This document shows, one piece after another, positions 13,701 through 21,078 of a stretch of DNA of 64,000 nucleotides (within the stretch, counting starts at the first letter, position 1; each line of letters begins with the position of its first letter). Source of the DNA: Blastomussa wellsi. Taxonomy: Eukaryota; Cnidaria; Anthozoa; Scleractinia; Plerogyridae. Position numbers and translations under genes: made by a program. Where the stretch lies: NCBI GenBank assembly GCA_947652115.1, contig OX393564.1:18280662-18344661 (forward strand), written 5' to 3'. Under the pieces are notes generated by a model that made no database searches, had not been told where the DNA came from, and was given only the letters and a program-made list of their open reading frames with translations.

Positions 13701-16700
13701 TTGAGTGGGCGTAGTTAGTAATTTTTTTGTGGGTGAAATTGTATAGCTGGTCAAATTTACGGCCTTATTTGATATCCCTGCCAGTTGCAAAAGAACAATC
13801 CGCGAGCTCGTTACTTACCAGTTCGAACGCTTTCAAAGACCAGGAACTCCGATGAAAGCCAATTGAGAAATATAGCAGCGTGAACTGCAAACTGACCGCG
13901 TTTGACAAAACTGCATAGTCTCAATGGACAGTCAGGCCTACACGTCAAACATAAGGCCGTTGTTTGTAACCTGTCTCAACTTTTCCCAATCTTGACCGTC
14001 CTTTTTCCTTTGTGGTTTGTTATTACTCTTTGGTATTTTTTCTAACTTACCAAAGCGTTATGTTCAGGTTTCCCTTCTAGCTGAAGGCTTTTTGTCATTT
14101 TTAGAAGCCTTTTAGTCTTCTTCATTGGCTATTATAGATGTATGTTGACGTCAGACTGGGCCGTATGACCACCTAGCCTCACTTTCAAAGTGCAAACTTT
14201 TAAATTTTTCATGAACAAATAACCCACGTTAAATTTATCAAAATCCCATGGTTCTCACAATCTTGAAAAGGTCTCGAATTTTGGCTTCCATCTTAAAAAT
14301 TACTTGAATCTGCAAAAGACCTCAAGTATTGGGGAGAAGTCTTTAAGATTGGTTACAGTATTAATATTCCTACTGTCTGGAAAAAAAATGGACAACTTAC
14401 CCTTGTTGCTAAATTTATACAGTGTAATGCTCTGAAAAAGGAGGATCTAAAATTCGTGCATAATTTCTTCATCGTCAGGGACCGTATTCCACGCCTGGTA
14501 GAGCAATGCTCAAGACAACAATGGGAATGTTAGGAGAATATGAATACGATACGGTTTACAATGAAAATGAGGTACCACCGGTCACGTGGGTGCTGTACGT
14601 TGCATTCCTCGTCATCAACTGCATAATTATCATGAATTTACTGGTGAGTGAAATCAGCAGTACTCTTGCATGACAAGGCTCAGCAATCGGCAGGCACATA
14701 GAGTAGCATGGATTTACGAAGTCTGCTTTAGGGGACGAACAATTTTCTATTTTGAAGAAATGCAGATCGAAGTTTAATTGTTTAGTTTTTGAAATACTAT
14801 TTATTAAGAACTGAGCCCTGTGTTAAATACACAGAAAGACTCAATTCGTGCTAAACGTTTTACGTGACTCTTTGCGTGCGAATTATTTTATATCATATAT
14901 TTTTAGCCTTTTTTTAGAATTTTTTTCATTGTTCTCTCTTCAATCGTGTCCCTTTCTTAGTTTATATTTAAATTTGTACCCATTTTATTCACTCAGTTGA
15001 TTTGATAATGACGTTAAGCGAACGTCGAAACGTCGTCTTTGTTTTTTAAACCAAAATGGTTTTAAGTTTTTCAATTTTATCGCAGTGTTTTATCATTAAA
15101 TTGTTACGCAAATCTCTTCTTCTACGAATTTTAAAAATAAATAGATAAATAAAATAGTAAAAGGGAACGTAACTAAATGTAGTACATCCAACATTACAAT
15201 TAAAAAGTGGGACCTAGTTATAATTGCTAGTACACTTTGAAACGAAAACACTCAATACATAGAAGGAAAAACCTAACAATTTTACTATACGGAATGGTTT
15301 ATAACCTGTATATATGCTGCAAGAGGCTCCCTTTTTTGGCGGATTTACCTTTTGCGTCCAATGCAAACTGGGATTTCACAAAAAAAATACTAATATTTTA
15401 CATAGACTCCTTTAATTTACATATCCAAATATAGTAGCGAGCCCAAAAACAGAACAACATAGATTTACGGTGATTTGTCTGATCCACCTGAGATCCCAAG
15501 CAGTCATCCCGTCAATATATTACAGTTTTGTGGTATTAGGGTAATATTTTGAAGCCATGCGGCAACGGTCTTCCAAAAAGATGTTGTTACGTCACAAGAC
15601 CAGGAAATATGTTTATCTTAACTGTTAAAAAAGAAATTTTGTTTACTGGAGTACTCGGTTCTTGAGCAAATAACTGATAATAGTGCTTATCATGACATCA
15701 ACTGATATACTGATACTGGATCACGGTATTTGAGGAGATTCTGTTTATTTTTGTTAGTGGTGAGTTCTGAACTTCAAATTGTCAGAACAACAATCATTTA
15801 TTGGCAAAATTACGGCCAGATAACCAAGGATTATCTCTGAACATTTACTAACTTGCTCTTTGATCAGTAGTTGGTCAAAGACTAAATTGGCTAAAATTGC
15901 GTGGCCTGGGTCCTGTAAGCATCACTTTCGGGTTTTTCAAGAACTCGTGCTCAGAGATGATGATCAAGTTGAGATGTTTGTTTTTTGGGGGCTATGCTGC
16001 TCCCTACTATTTCTTATGTGTTCTCTTGTTTAGGTTGGTTTAGCTGTAGATGACATCAAGGGTGTTCAAGAGAAAGCAGTTCTTAAAAGACTTGCTATGC
16101 AGGTACGTCAACACAGTTCATTGTTACCACACATCTACCCTGTACAACGTACCATGATTCTTTCCGTCTTTTAGTTTGTCAGTCCATTGTACTGGAATCC
16201 TGTATTTCGATGTATTTCATAGTTAGATGGATATACTGTGAAATTTGCTGTCACGTATTATTCGTTGGGCATCATGTTTGCTTACATTTAATACATATTG
16301 CTGCTAACTTGTATGAAAATATCAAGTTAATTGTTCAGGCTGGAACTGGGGAAAACCGCAATACGTTTTCAGTCATTTTAAAAGCCACAAAGGCCAAACG
16401 TGTTCAAAATGAAATCAAGCGTTCCTGATGGTCTCAAAATGATATTGCTCTTTAACTAGCTTCAGTGCACTGGAATAGTAGGTTTTATGTAAAAAACTGG
16501 ACCACTGTTTGTAGGTTTCCATTGTTGGAAATACGTCTTTAGGCTCGTGACAGTGCCCCTTTAAAAACTTTACATTTACCGAGGTTTGGGTTTTTGGTCT
16601 TTGGTACAGGTCGACCTTGCTTTAGATGTAGAAAAGGCTCTACCAGCCATGCTGAGACAAAGATTTGCCACAACACAAGAGGAAGTTTATCCAAACGCCA

Positions 16701-17642
16701 ACAAGTACTGGACCATTTGGTCATTTTGGGGTCAGACTGTGAGCCCTGCTAGAGCAATCTATGAAGCTATGAACCCTGAAAAGGTTGGTATTTAAGCAAC
16801 TAGTAGAGATGAATGACTCCGTTGCCTAATGGTGAGGGTATTAGACTCGGATCAAGCTGACTGGGGTCATTGGACTGTTAATGAATGTTAATGAGTAAGA
16901 CACGTGAGACGTTCGCTTTCACTTGGAGGTAGCGAATTAATGCAACTGATCAAAAGTTTGCAAATTAGCCTCAGCGGCCAGTTTAGATTTCACAACTTTA
17001 AGTTGCATAGACCTTTCTCACGCATTTGTTATTCTTTGAACAAAGAGCAAATTAAAGAGCTTGAACTAAGAATGAGGTTGGACGGGCAGATTAGCATGAA
17101 CACAAAAGCATAACAAATGCGCGAGAAAGGTCTATTGATTTTGTTTTCCGTGGAAGGGACAAGTCAAACTGGTCACAACAAGAATTTGCATTTTCCATCT
17201 CTGATTGGACAGTAGTGTTGTAAGGCAGAGGGAAAAATTAAAGGAGTCGAAATTAGACGGATCCCAAGGAAATGAAAAAGCCAAGGGAAAGATTAAAAAT
17301 TAAAGTTGTCGAAAATAAGTCGAAATTAGATGAATCTCACGCAAATGAGAACGTACTGTCTCTTATTTTTAATTAATTTCGTTGTTCTTCCCAGTCCGTC
17401 AGTCGGCCATATTCGTTCATCCATTCGGTTTTTCATGTATTAATTTTTTTCCTTTCTGCTAGACACCGATAGAGAAACTTCAAAACCACCAAGAGGCATT
17501 AAAAGAAGAAGTCATGACCGTCAAAGCGAAGCTCAAAGCTGTTCTAGATCACACCACTCAACTGGAGGCCATGATGAAAGCTCTCATGAAGCACCACGCG
17601 ATATCTGTGGAAGAGGAGGAAGAGGGCGAGGATGACGACTAG
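1..17642 (+). CDS. TRPA1: TRPA1-like ankyrin-repeat cation channel gene, 3' sixteen exons (5' end outside window)
   Basis: Sixteen exons join in one frame to give 890 codons and a stop; TRPA1 proteins are about 1100 residues, so roughly the first 200 are missing. Exons 1-8 encode about 11 ankyrin repeats (TPLHLAA-type cores). Next come the TRPA pre-S1 linker (TPMRKLIKKLP, then NYEFLDD and NHPLMLM), S1 to S6, and a pore loop with TTMGMLGEYEYD. S6 reads INCIIIMNLLVGLAVDDI and runs into the TRP-like helix (LKRLAMQ). The C-terminus is a predicted coiled coil ending in an acidic EEEEEGEDDD tail. All intron phases match across junctions; one intron is GC-AG. The family forms tetrameric, non-selective, Ca-permeable plasma-membrane channels sensing electrophiles, temperature or irritants. 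Subfamily assignment rests on the linker and pore; the ligand is unknown. Confidence 0.92.
330..612 (-). repeat. tRNA-derived SINE in TRPA1 intron
   Basis: On the minus strand, from about 612 down to 530, there is a tRNA-like head with an A-box region (GGCCTAATAGTTAGTG) and a B box (GGGTTCGAGCCCC). A SINE body follows (GGGCAGGACACTTTACACTC and onward) down to about 330. It lacks a clean cloverleaf acceptor, so it is a SINE rather than a tRNA gene. The rest of this intron (613-1205) shows nothing recognisable. Confidence 0.75.
1206..1389 (+). CDS. TRPA1: TRPA1 exon b: ankyrin repeats
   Basis: The acceptor TTTTCAG ends at 1205 and the donor is GTAAGG at 1390. One base completes the codon from the previous exon, giving KGASIECRDKDK, then repeats starting DTPLLIAASKNH and ETPIYRAASEGC. 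It ends in phase 0. Confidence 0.9.
1829..1936 (+). CDS. TRPA1: TRPA1 exon c: ankyrin repeat
   Basis: The acceptor CCTTTCAG ends at 1828 and the donor is GTAAGT at 1937. Thirty-six codons in phase 0, FLLKDRKG to GYVRIVQ, contain the TPLHVAAKKG core. Confidence 0.88.
2083..2220 (+). repeat. Degenerate interspersed repeat (GGGGGGTACTCCCTT family)
   Basis: Opens with GGGGGGTACTCCC. The words about pairs of GACCC/ACCCTA resemble the better preserved copy at about 22555-23010. Nothing else is recognised in the surrounding intron (1937-2527). Confidence 0.35.
2528..2616 (+). CDS. TRPA1: TRPA1 exon d: ankyrin repeat
   Basis: The acceptor CCTTTAG ends at 2527 and the donor is GTAACA at 2617. It reads FLLDNGCCIDSKNDG, then LTPLHLAAKFG, and ends in phase 2. 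Confidence 0.88.
3329..3475 (+). CDS. TRPA1: TRPA1 exon e: ankyrin repeat
   Basis: The acceptor TTGTCTAG ends at 3328 and the donor is GTGAAC at 3476. It reads TVCALLKRDMSI, then NTPLHLAALHGYD, and is phase 2 on both sides. Confidence 0.88.
3659..3770 (+). mobile_element. Solo Penelope-type 3' tail with hammerhead-like core
   Basis: Carries CCGACGA-AGGGCTAACGCTC-GAAA-CGTC followed by the conserved tail ending ATAAAACCAAATTATA. The same tail ends the broken Penelope-like element at 51742 and the mini-elements at 38905, 48373 and 62247. It lies in the TRPA1 intron 3476-4924. Confidence 0.7.
4116..4593 (+). repeat. Interspersed repeat, copy 1 of about 0.5 kb family
   Basis: Aligns by eye end to end with 32623-33135, from TTATAGTTCACC to ACACTCTATTGTTT. 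Includes GACGCGATAGTGTTCATCCG and a terminal hairpin with arms containing CGGTCTGATAGTTGC and GCAACTATCAGCCG. Relative to copy 2, the inner part of the right arm and the apex (about 34 bases) are missing. Confidence 0.8.
4710..4815 (+). repeat. 106 bp palindrome (foldback element)
   Basis: The arms are about 45 bases, AACAATTAGACTACTCGCCC on the left and its near-complement on the right. The apex at about 4753-4768 reads TC-GGC-TGC-GCC-TG; on the other strand it is a GGC-GCA-GCC mini-hairpin. A decayed single arm of the same family lies at about 30899-30935. Confidence 0.8.
4925..5036 (+). CDS. TRPA1: TRPA1 exon f: ankyrin repeat
   Basis: The acceptor TTGCACAG ends at 4924 and the donor is GTTAGT at 5037. 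It reads NANLWTPLDCAAAKGWVE and returns the frame to phase 0. Confidence 0.87.
5817..6119 (+). mobile_element. Small inverted-repeat element (MITE-like)
   Basis: The left end is AGGTACCGTCCGCACT and the right end is the near-complement TGCGGACTTTACCTT. The interior repeats GACAAATTT/TTGACAAA words. It lies in the TRPA1 intron 5037-6351; no clear target duplication was seen. Confidence 0.5.
6352..6488 (+). CDS. TRPA1: TRPA1 exon g: ankyrin repeats
   Basis: The acceptor CTTTTTCAG ends at 6351 and the donor is GTAAGT at 6489. It reads TTPLHLAAREGHVEMVKLLL, then NCLDMAIENNHK, and ends in phase 2. Confidence 0.9.
6737..7134 (+). mobile_element. TTAA-flanked non-autonomous element
   Basis: Flanked by TTAA at 6733-6736 and 7135-7138, with short inverted ends starting AGGGA. 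The TTAA duplication is the piggyBac-superfamily signature. It has no coding capacity. The terminal repeat is short, so the call is tentative. Confidence 0.4.
7155..7300 (+). repeat. Interspersed CGTTTTC/GTGGACGG-type repeat
   Basis: Left words are TTTCGTTTTCACCGTCCAGA and right words are CGGATACATGTGGACGGAAG, forming imperfect inverted ends. It directly abuts the CpG-rich array that follows. Confidence 0.4.
7318..7545 (+). repeat. Degenerate CpG-rich satellite of TATCGG/TCGACCGAT units
   Basis: About 225 bases built from variants of a roughly 10-base word (GTATCGGCC, CGATATATCGACCGATAC, TGTCGACCGA). It has many CpG dinucleotides in an otherwise AT-rich intron. Stop-free frames on both strands here are a by-product of the repeat, not genes. 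Confidence 0.8.
7644..7759 (+). CDS. TRPA1: TRPA1 exon h: end of ankyrin domain and linker
   Basis: The acceptor CTTTTCAG ends at 7643 and the donor is GTAAGG at 7760. It reads EVALVIIQHNDWRQAMRNK and then TPMRKLIKKLP, the segment TRPA1 proteins carry after the last ankyrin repeat. It ends in phase 1. Confidence 0.9.
7760..9029 (+). other. TRPA1 intron, largely featureless
   Basis: AT-rich intron. The only structure noted is an inverted repeat at about 8218-8262 around AGCGGAGCTCCATTGCGCGA, with a GCGAAGC core. No exon could be fitted in phase. Confidence 0.5.
9030..9283 (+). CDS. TRPA1: TRPA1 exon i: pre-S1 linker
   Basis: The acceptor ATTATAG ends at 9029 and the donor is GTACGT at 9284. 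It encodes VAEKLFNRCVKSNG, YGITLNYEFLDD and NHPLMLM, matching the TRPA1 linker pattern of a Y-x-F-x-FLD block followed by a HPLM block. Ends in phase 0. Confidence 0.9.
9340..9605 (+). repeat. Interspersed repeat shared with 25660-25930
   Basis: Shares long blocks in the same order and orientation with the element at 25633-26003, for example GCAGAATTGTGAAGAAGATA and TCAATTTTCAATCCACTTC. This copy has lost its TTAA-flanked ends. It starts just downstream of the splice donor at 9284. Confidence 0.7.
9908..10081 (+). repeat. 174 bp palindrome (foldback element)
   Basis: Outer arms are CGTATATGTAATAGGACTAC and its complement; inner arms are GGACTGCCAAATTGGAC and GTCCAATTTAGCAGTCC. The apex at about 9987-10003 is TC-GGCC-TAC-GGCC-TC. 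A smaller hairpin, ACTGTCCAA/TTGGACAGT, lies at about 9750-9780. Confidence 0.85.
10338..10577 (+). mobile_element. Inverted-repeat element with AAAGGARCTACG ends
   Basis: Left end TTAAAGGAACTACGCCA; right end GACGTAGCTCCTTT. Flanking duplication not preserved. It has no coding capacity and lies in the TRPA1 intron 9284-10720. Confidence 0.45.
10721..11023 (+). CDS. TRPA1: TRPA1 exon j: S1 and start of S2
   Basis: The acceptor CTTTGTAG ends at 10720 and the donor is GTGGGT at 11024. It reads ERVKLLSHPLVTYLLRYKW, then hydrophobic S1 (YYGRLILYGIFLYFLTGYA), a cysteine-containing extracellular loop (CHDAQCTC) and the start of S2. Confidence 0.9.
11041..11158 (+). mobile_element. Small inverted-repeat element (MITE-like)
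   Basis: Left end CACAGCCGCTGTATTTTTTC; right end is the complement of CACAGCCGTTCTATTTTTTC. The centre contains GAGCGAAGCGCT. It sits just inside the TRPA1 intron 11024-12730. Confidence 0.6.
11590..12100 (-). pseudogene. RecQ-like DNA helicase fragment, frameshifted
   Basis: Antisense inside a TRPA1 intron. Translation in alternating frames gives RLIDFCLERFPHASSFKDEK, a Walker A-like STGFGK in a second frame, QLFSAAMELQLYRNVVGSPL, then LAVDECHTVETW, the DEAH/DECH box. A GT donor-like GTAAGA follows the last block at about 11600. RecQ-family SF2 helicases unwind DNA. Here at least two frameshifts and an in-frame stop separate Walker A from Walker B, and the strand-annealing and C-terminal domains are absent, so it is a dead partial copy. 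The retained splice-like end suggests a genomic rather than processed fragment. Confidence 0.65.
12163..12480 (+). repeat. Degenerate pentanucleotide array (AAAGC/AACGC)
   Basis: About 320 bases of loosely repeated AAAGC, AACGC and ATGCAAAGC words. The open frames across it on the minus strand (Leu/Cys/Ala-rich) follow from the repeat period and are not genes. Confidence 0.75.
12731..12873 (+). CDS. TRPA1: TRPA1 exon k: S2 end and S3, with GC donor
   Basis: The acceptor ATATCTACAG ends at 12730. It reads IFKFFYMWRLYLQWNRLIEV, then S3 (FAYIFSMIYIVDDF). The 5' splice site is AAG followed by GCAAGT at 12874, a GC-AG intron. It is the only reading that joins in phase 2 to exon l as SRCFVWHSS. 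Confidence 0.85.
12958..13140 (+). repeat. Decayed SINE body
   Basis: Contains GGTTCGAGGC and GTTGGGCAAAACACTTAACT, resembling the B box and body of the SINE at 330-612. It is in the GC-AG intron 12874-13295. Confidence 0.35.
13296..13503 (+). CDS. TRPA1: TRPA1 exon l: S4 and S5
   Basis: The acceptor TATTTGCAG ends at 13295 and the donor is GTACGT at 13504. It encodes SLSWIGLVLFMRKFPKLGIY and then an S5 helix, FFVVCFLFIVAFGLGFHILL. The pattern is very close to TRPA1 S4-S5. Confidence 0.92.
13504..14478 (+). other. TRPA1 intron without recognised features
   Basis: AT-rich and without a convincing exon, RNA or repeat structure. Any reading continuing exon l past 13503 breaks the family match, supporting the intron. 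Confidence 0.5.
14479..14643 (+). CDS. TRPA1: TRPA1 exon m: pore loop and S6
   Basis: The acceptor CATCGTCAG ends at 14478 and the donor is GTGAGT at 14644. The pore helix and filter read MLKTTMGMLGEYEYD, and S6 reads YVAFLVINCIIIMNLL. The filter acidic residue is glutamate. Confidence 0.92.
15002..15037 (+). ncRNA. Hammerhead-ribozyme-like motif (Penelope-type remnant)
   Basis: Reads TTGATAA, then a perfect 6-bp stem GACGTT-AAGCG-AACGTC, then GAAA and CGTC. This is the order of a hammerhead core: CUGANGA, stem II, GAAA, minimal stem III. The first core box departs at C3 and G8, so activity is doubtful. It lies in the TRPA1 intron 14644-16033; the rest of that intron shows nothing else clear. 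Confidence 0.5.
16034..16102 (+). CDS. TRPA1: TRPA1 exon n: end of S6 and TRP-like helix
   Basis: The acceptor CTTGTTTAG ends at 16033 and the donor is GTACGT at 16103. It encodes VGLAVDDIKGVQEKAVLKRL, then AMQ, matching the post-S6 TRPA1 block (IGLAVGDI ... LKRIAMQ). Confidence 0.92.
16610..16783 (+). CDS. TRPA1: TRPA1 exon o: C-terminal cytosolic segment
   Basis: The acceptor TTGGTACAG ends at 16609 and the donor is GTTGGT at 16784. Fifty-eight codons in phase 0 encode VDLALDVEKALPAMLRQRF and then a segment rich in aromatic residues, YWTIWSFWGQ. Confidence 0.88.
17007..17135 (+). mobile_element. 129 bp TA-flanked MITE (Tc1/mariner-like)
   Basis: Twenty-six-base terminal inverted repeats with one mismatch: ATAGACCTTTCTCACGCATT and onward at 17007-17032, complement at 17110-17135. 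The outermost TA can be read as the target duplication. It lies in the last TRPA1 intron. Confidence 0.75.
17463..17642 (+). CDS. TRPA1: TRPA1 exon p: coiled coil, acidic tail and stop
   Basis: The acceptor TTCTGCTAG ends at 17462. It encodes a heptad-patterned helix (EKLQNHQEALKEEVMTVKAK and onward) and an acidic C-terminus, and stops at TAG 17640-17642. The coiled coil matches the tetramerising C-terminal stalk of TRPA1. Confidence 0.9.
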   Translation, partial: TPIEKLQNHQEALKEEVMTVKAKLKAVLDHTTQLEAMMKALMKHHAISVEEEEEGEDDD

Positions 17643-18255
17643 GAGCATGCGCAACACTCCTGGGTTATTTGCTCTGCCTTTGGCATTGATTCCAATTTGA
17701 TTTTCGTGTGTTGCCGGGGAATTTTAAAAAGCCGCTGCATTTCAAATTGTAGTCGACTATTATATAATTTATATTCAAATTGAGATAACTGCAATTTGTC
17801 TATCACAGTTATCTACAATGCGCTTCTTCTGGCGCGTTTCAATGTAAATTTGAGAGTGTAGACTCCACTGAGTGGGGGACGGCTACTGTTAGAGTTATCT
17901 TCATAGAGTTATAGCGTAGAGTTAGAGTTAAGGACTGCGTGGACGGCGCAGCTACAATTTTGCCTCCAATGCTGCCATCTTTAGGGGTTTAATGCGTGAA
18001 ACTGTTCGTCCCAGTTTTTTCAATTACTTGCCGCCGCCCCCCCCCCCCCCCCCCCCCAAATTTGGTGTCCTTGGTACTTGAAGTTGGCAGATATTCCGTG
18101 TGCTTCGCGCGCAATTTTGTTTCAGATGTTATTGCTTTAGAGCAGAGATATCGTGAGATATCTCAGTTTCAGAATCGTTCAGCGTAGGGAATACTAAAAT
18201 ATATCATACATTATATTATACATTACATTGCAGATATATTTCTCATCCCAATTGT

Positions 18256-18261
18256 AATAAA
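18256..18261 (+). terminator. Candidate TRPA1 polyadenylation signal
   Basis: The first AATAAA noted on the plus strand after the TRPA1 stop, about 615 bases downstream. A poly-C run at about 18037-18057 would lie in the 3' UTR. Position and motif only. Confidence 0.25.
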
Positions 18262-18835
18262 TCCGTTATTTATTATGGGACCAATGCATTTTACAACACC
18301 AAACGTACATTATTTATCGTTCAAAGCCACGTGGTGTGTATTTTCCATTCATGAATATTTAAAAAGGGATATTTTTCGACGACTTTATTCAGAAAAAATA
18401 AAATGTTATTATCCAGATGCCTTTTACACGCAAAGAAGGGAATTCGTACTAAGTTCATTATTTGCTCATACCTAAAGCACTTTTCAAATTGATGGAGAAA
18501 TTTTCCATTTTGGGGTCATTTTCCTTAATTAGAAAATCTGTTTTCTCTAAATGGCACTGACAATTTCATTATATATGTAGTCCAGGAGGTTTAAACCTAA
18601 TATAGCTAGCGTTAGGACTAAATAAGACTTGAAATCAATTTCTCTTCCAGTAATTGTTGCGTTACGTGTGACAAATTCTGCTGTTAATTCCAATAAATCA
18701 CCCATCGTCGTTAAACGTGCACACCATCCTGGAGTATAATGTTTTTGTACTATGGAAGAAACAGTTGCACCGAAATAGAAGTGACGATGTAATCCATTGC
18801 TTTCGAGATGACATTCGATCGATTCTATTTACCTA

Positions 18836-18994
18836 CTAGAAGATGGGTATCCATCTTCTATAAGAAAATAATACCCGCTTTAGGTCTAGAAAAGCTGCCA
18901 GATGACCGAGCCGTTAGGCGAGGGCATTCAGCTGCTTTTCTAGGCCTCAAAAGGGCATTATTTTCTTACAGGACACTGGGAAACCCATCTTCTA
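18836..18994 (+). repeat. 159 bp palindrome (foldback element)
   Basis: Arms run from CTAGAAGATGGGT to ACCCATCTTCTAG, with internal pairing of AAGAAAATAATACCC and GGCATTATTTTCTT. The apex at about 18917-18930 is GA-GCC-GTTA-GGC-GA. Confidence 0.85.
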
Positions 18995-20521
18995 GCTTGT
19001 TTAGAATTCAAAACAATTCAACTACAGAAGCTTAGAATTAGAGTGTAGATGATAGATAAAAAAAAAATTTCCAAGTCTCAGGCCTGTGCGGTGACCCGTT
19101 CGTGAGTTATTTGCTGAAACGTTCCACACAAATTTACAAAGCTAAGTATAGAGACGCCATATTTGTGTCCTTCCGGGGGGCACAAATATGGCCGCCGTGA
19201 TGTACGCAAAACCATCTGGAATTGAATTGTGCTATAATAGCGACTACTTTTGGCTCATGAGCTATTATACTTACACATAAACACCACTTATTATTGAACA
19301 AAGCAGTTCTGTCACTGTTCTCAGCTTGACGTCACACTCGGCCGAGAACTCAAATATTCAAGATGCCCTGTTTTCAAAGCGAAGGGTACTATCGAGCTGA
19401 AAATTTGCAAAAAGATATATTTTTAGTTAGCCTTGCACCTAGTGGCAGCGAAAATTTAGCAGACCTAGCGAAGTTTGATTTCAGAATTTTATGACATCAC
19501 ATGAAAAGCAAGAATAGCATTAAAAAATCTTAAAAAATAACCGAATTTACGCGCGCGGGAGGCCTTCTTGTTCGTATTTCTGGCACTCGCTGCTCAATAG
19601 CTCGTCCACATTTTCGTCTTCCCAGTCACCTGAACTTATTTCATTAATATTTGTTTTAGCAGTCATAATAAAGGAAATAAAAAGACAACTTTAAAAGATT
19701 TTCGCCGCCATTTTTCTTCAATTCGCAACGCAACATAAACTACATCCGGAGTACCGGGCTTGTATAGTTTGCCAATGTTCTATTAAAAATAAAGCCCGTT
19801 TAGATTCCATGGCGAGCATACGGGGCTATGTTCCAACGTGCAGTGGTTATCTTTCGGGCACTGTCAATTGAAGGATTAGAGGTGGCTCATTAGGGACTAG
19901 CCTCCTAACGCAGGCGTTATTAGGGGATTGCGTTACACTTATCCCACTAACGCCTGCTTAACCGTGACCAACATTCCTTTCCCATTGTCTCTCGCCAGAC
20001 AAACTAACCAATCAGCATAGTCTGGAGACATTCAAAACGATCGGTAATTTCCCGCGAATCGGTTCTTCGGGATGCCGGCGCTGTTGGATACAATAGGCCG
20101 TTCCGAAATTGCGCAGGGAACTGGGGCGAGATTCAACTTTTAACCAATCGATAATGACATCACCACACAAAAGATAACGTTGAAATTGGTCATCTGACCA
20201 AGTTTGAAGGTTTTAGGTTGTACGTCTTTTTGCGGAGCTGTGGGGAAAAATATAAAAACTGAAAATCAATGAGACTGTCGAACACACTGAAGGCAAAGCT
20301 TGATAACAAACGACTTAAAGTAGCCAGTCGATAAATTAAGGAGGGTATCTCTCTTTCCTTTAGTAAATAAGTTTCCCTTCGCAAATTCAGAACTTGCTTT
20401 CATCTAAACCGCCCGAAAGTATTAAATATCTTTTTTAAAGGGATATTTGCCTGAAAAAATATTCGTGCAGAGGGTTTCATGCGAACACAAAATCCTGCAT
20501 AAGCATTGAGCGAAAACAAAT

Positions 20522-20645
20522 TCCTACAAACCTAAAATCCCCCACCCCTCTCCCATTTACCGCCCTCCCCCCACCCCTATCACGCCTACAAACCTAAACT
20601 CCCCCACCCCCTTCCCCCCACCCCCGTCCCCCCACCCCTATCACA
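20522..20645 (+). repeat. C-rich tandem duplication (two imperfect units of about 62 bp)
   Basis: Each unit starts CCTACAAACCTAAA and runs through CCCCCACCCC tracts to CACCCCTATCAC. Many C-runs of four or more are closely spaced, giving i-motif/G-quadruplex potential. Confidence 0.7.
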
Positions 20646-20673
20646 TTTCTAATGGTCCGTGCGTAAGGTGGAC

Positions 20674-20863
20674 TGAGTAAGCGTTTTGCTTATCCCGCAG
20701 GACGGGATGCTGGTCTATGACATGTGACCCCAAGTATGTTTTAAACCCTGAGCTAAGAGAACCACTATAAGAAGACAAAAAAGGACCAGGAATCGAACCC
20801 TGAACGCTTGGTTCGGAGTCCAGGCACCAGCTATTAAGCAGCCGTTCCTTACAATCCTTAATT
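20674..20863 (-). repeat. tRNA-derived SINE, copy 1
   Basis: On the minus strand, box A-like GGCTGCTTAATAGCTGGTG and box B GGGTTCGATTCCTGG, then a T-rich stretch and a shared body (TATAGTGGTTCTCTTAGC). About 90 percent identical by eye to 23266-23462. Confidence 0.75.
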
Positions 20864-21078
20864 GTAGTTTAGGTTTATTTGCTTAGTTTAGGTTTAACGC
20901 AATTTTGACACTTTATAGAAAAGAAAATGCATATGGCTTGCGTAGTTAACAAGACAAGGTATCAAGTAACTATTTTAAACTAATTTTTAAACTAATTTTA
21001 TGTGCCAGGGCACAGATCACTTCAACTCGACTGAACAGCGAACGACAAATTTGAATTTAACGTTCATTTTTTTTTCAG

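Larger units (their letters stand above)
17643..20510 (+). other. Non-coding region downstream of TRPA1
   Basis: Holds the putative 3' UTR, a poly-C run (about 18037-18057) and the palindrome at 18836. Short hairpins lie at 19158-19194 (GCCATATTTGTG/CACAAATATGGC) and 19916-19962 (AACGCAGGCGTTA/TAACGCCTGCTTA). A SINE-like scrap, ATTAGAGGTGGCTCATTAG, lies near 19876. No gene was found. Confidence 0.5.
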
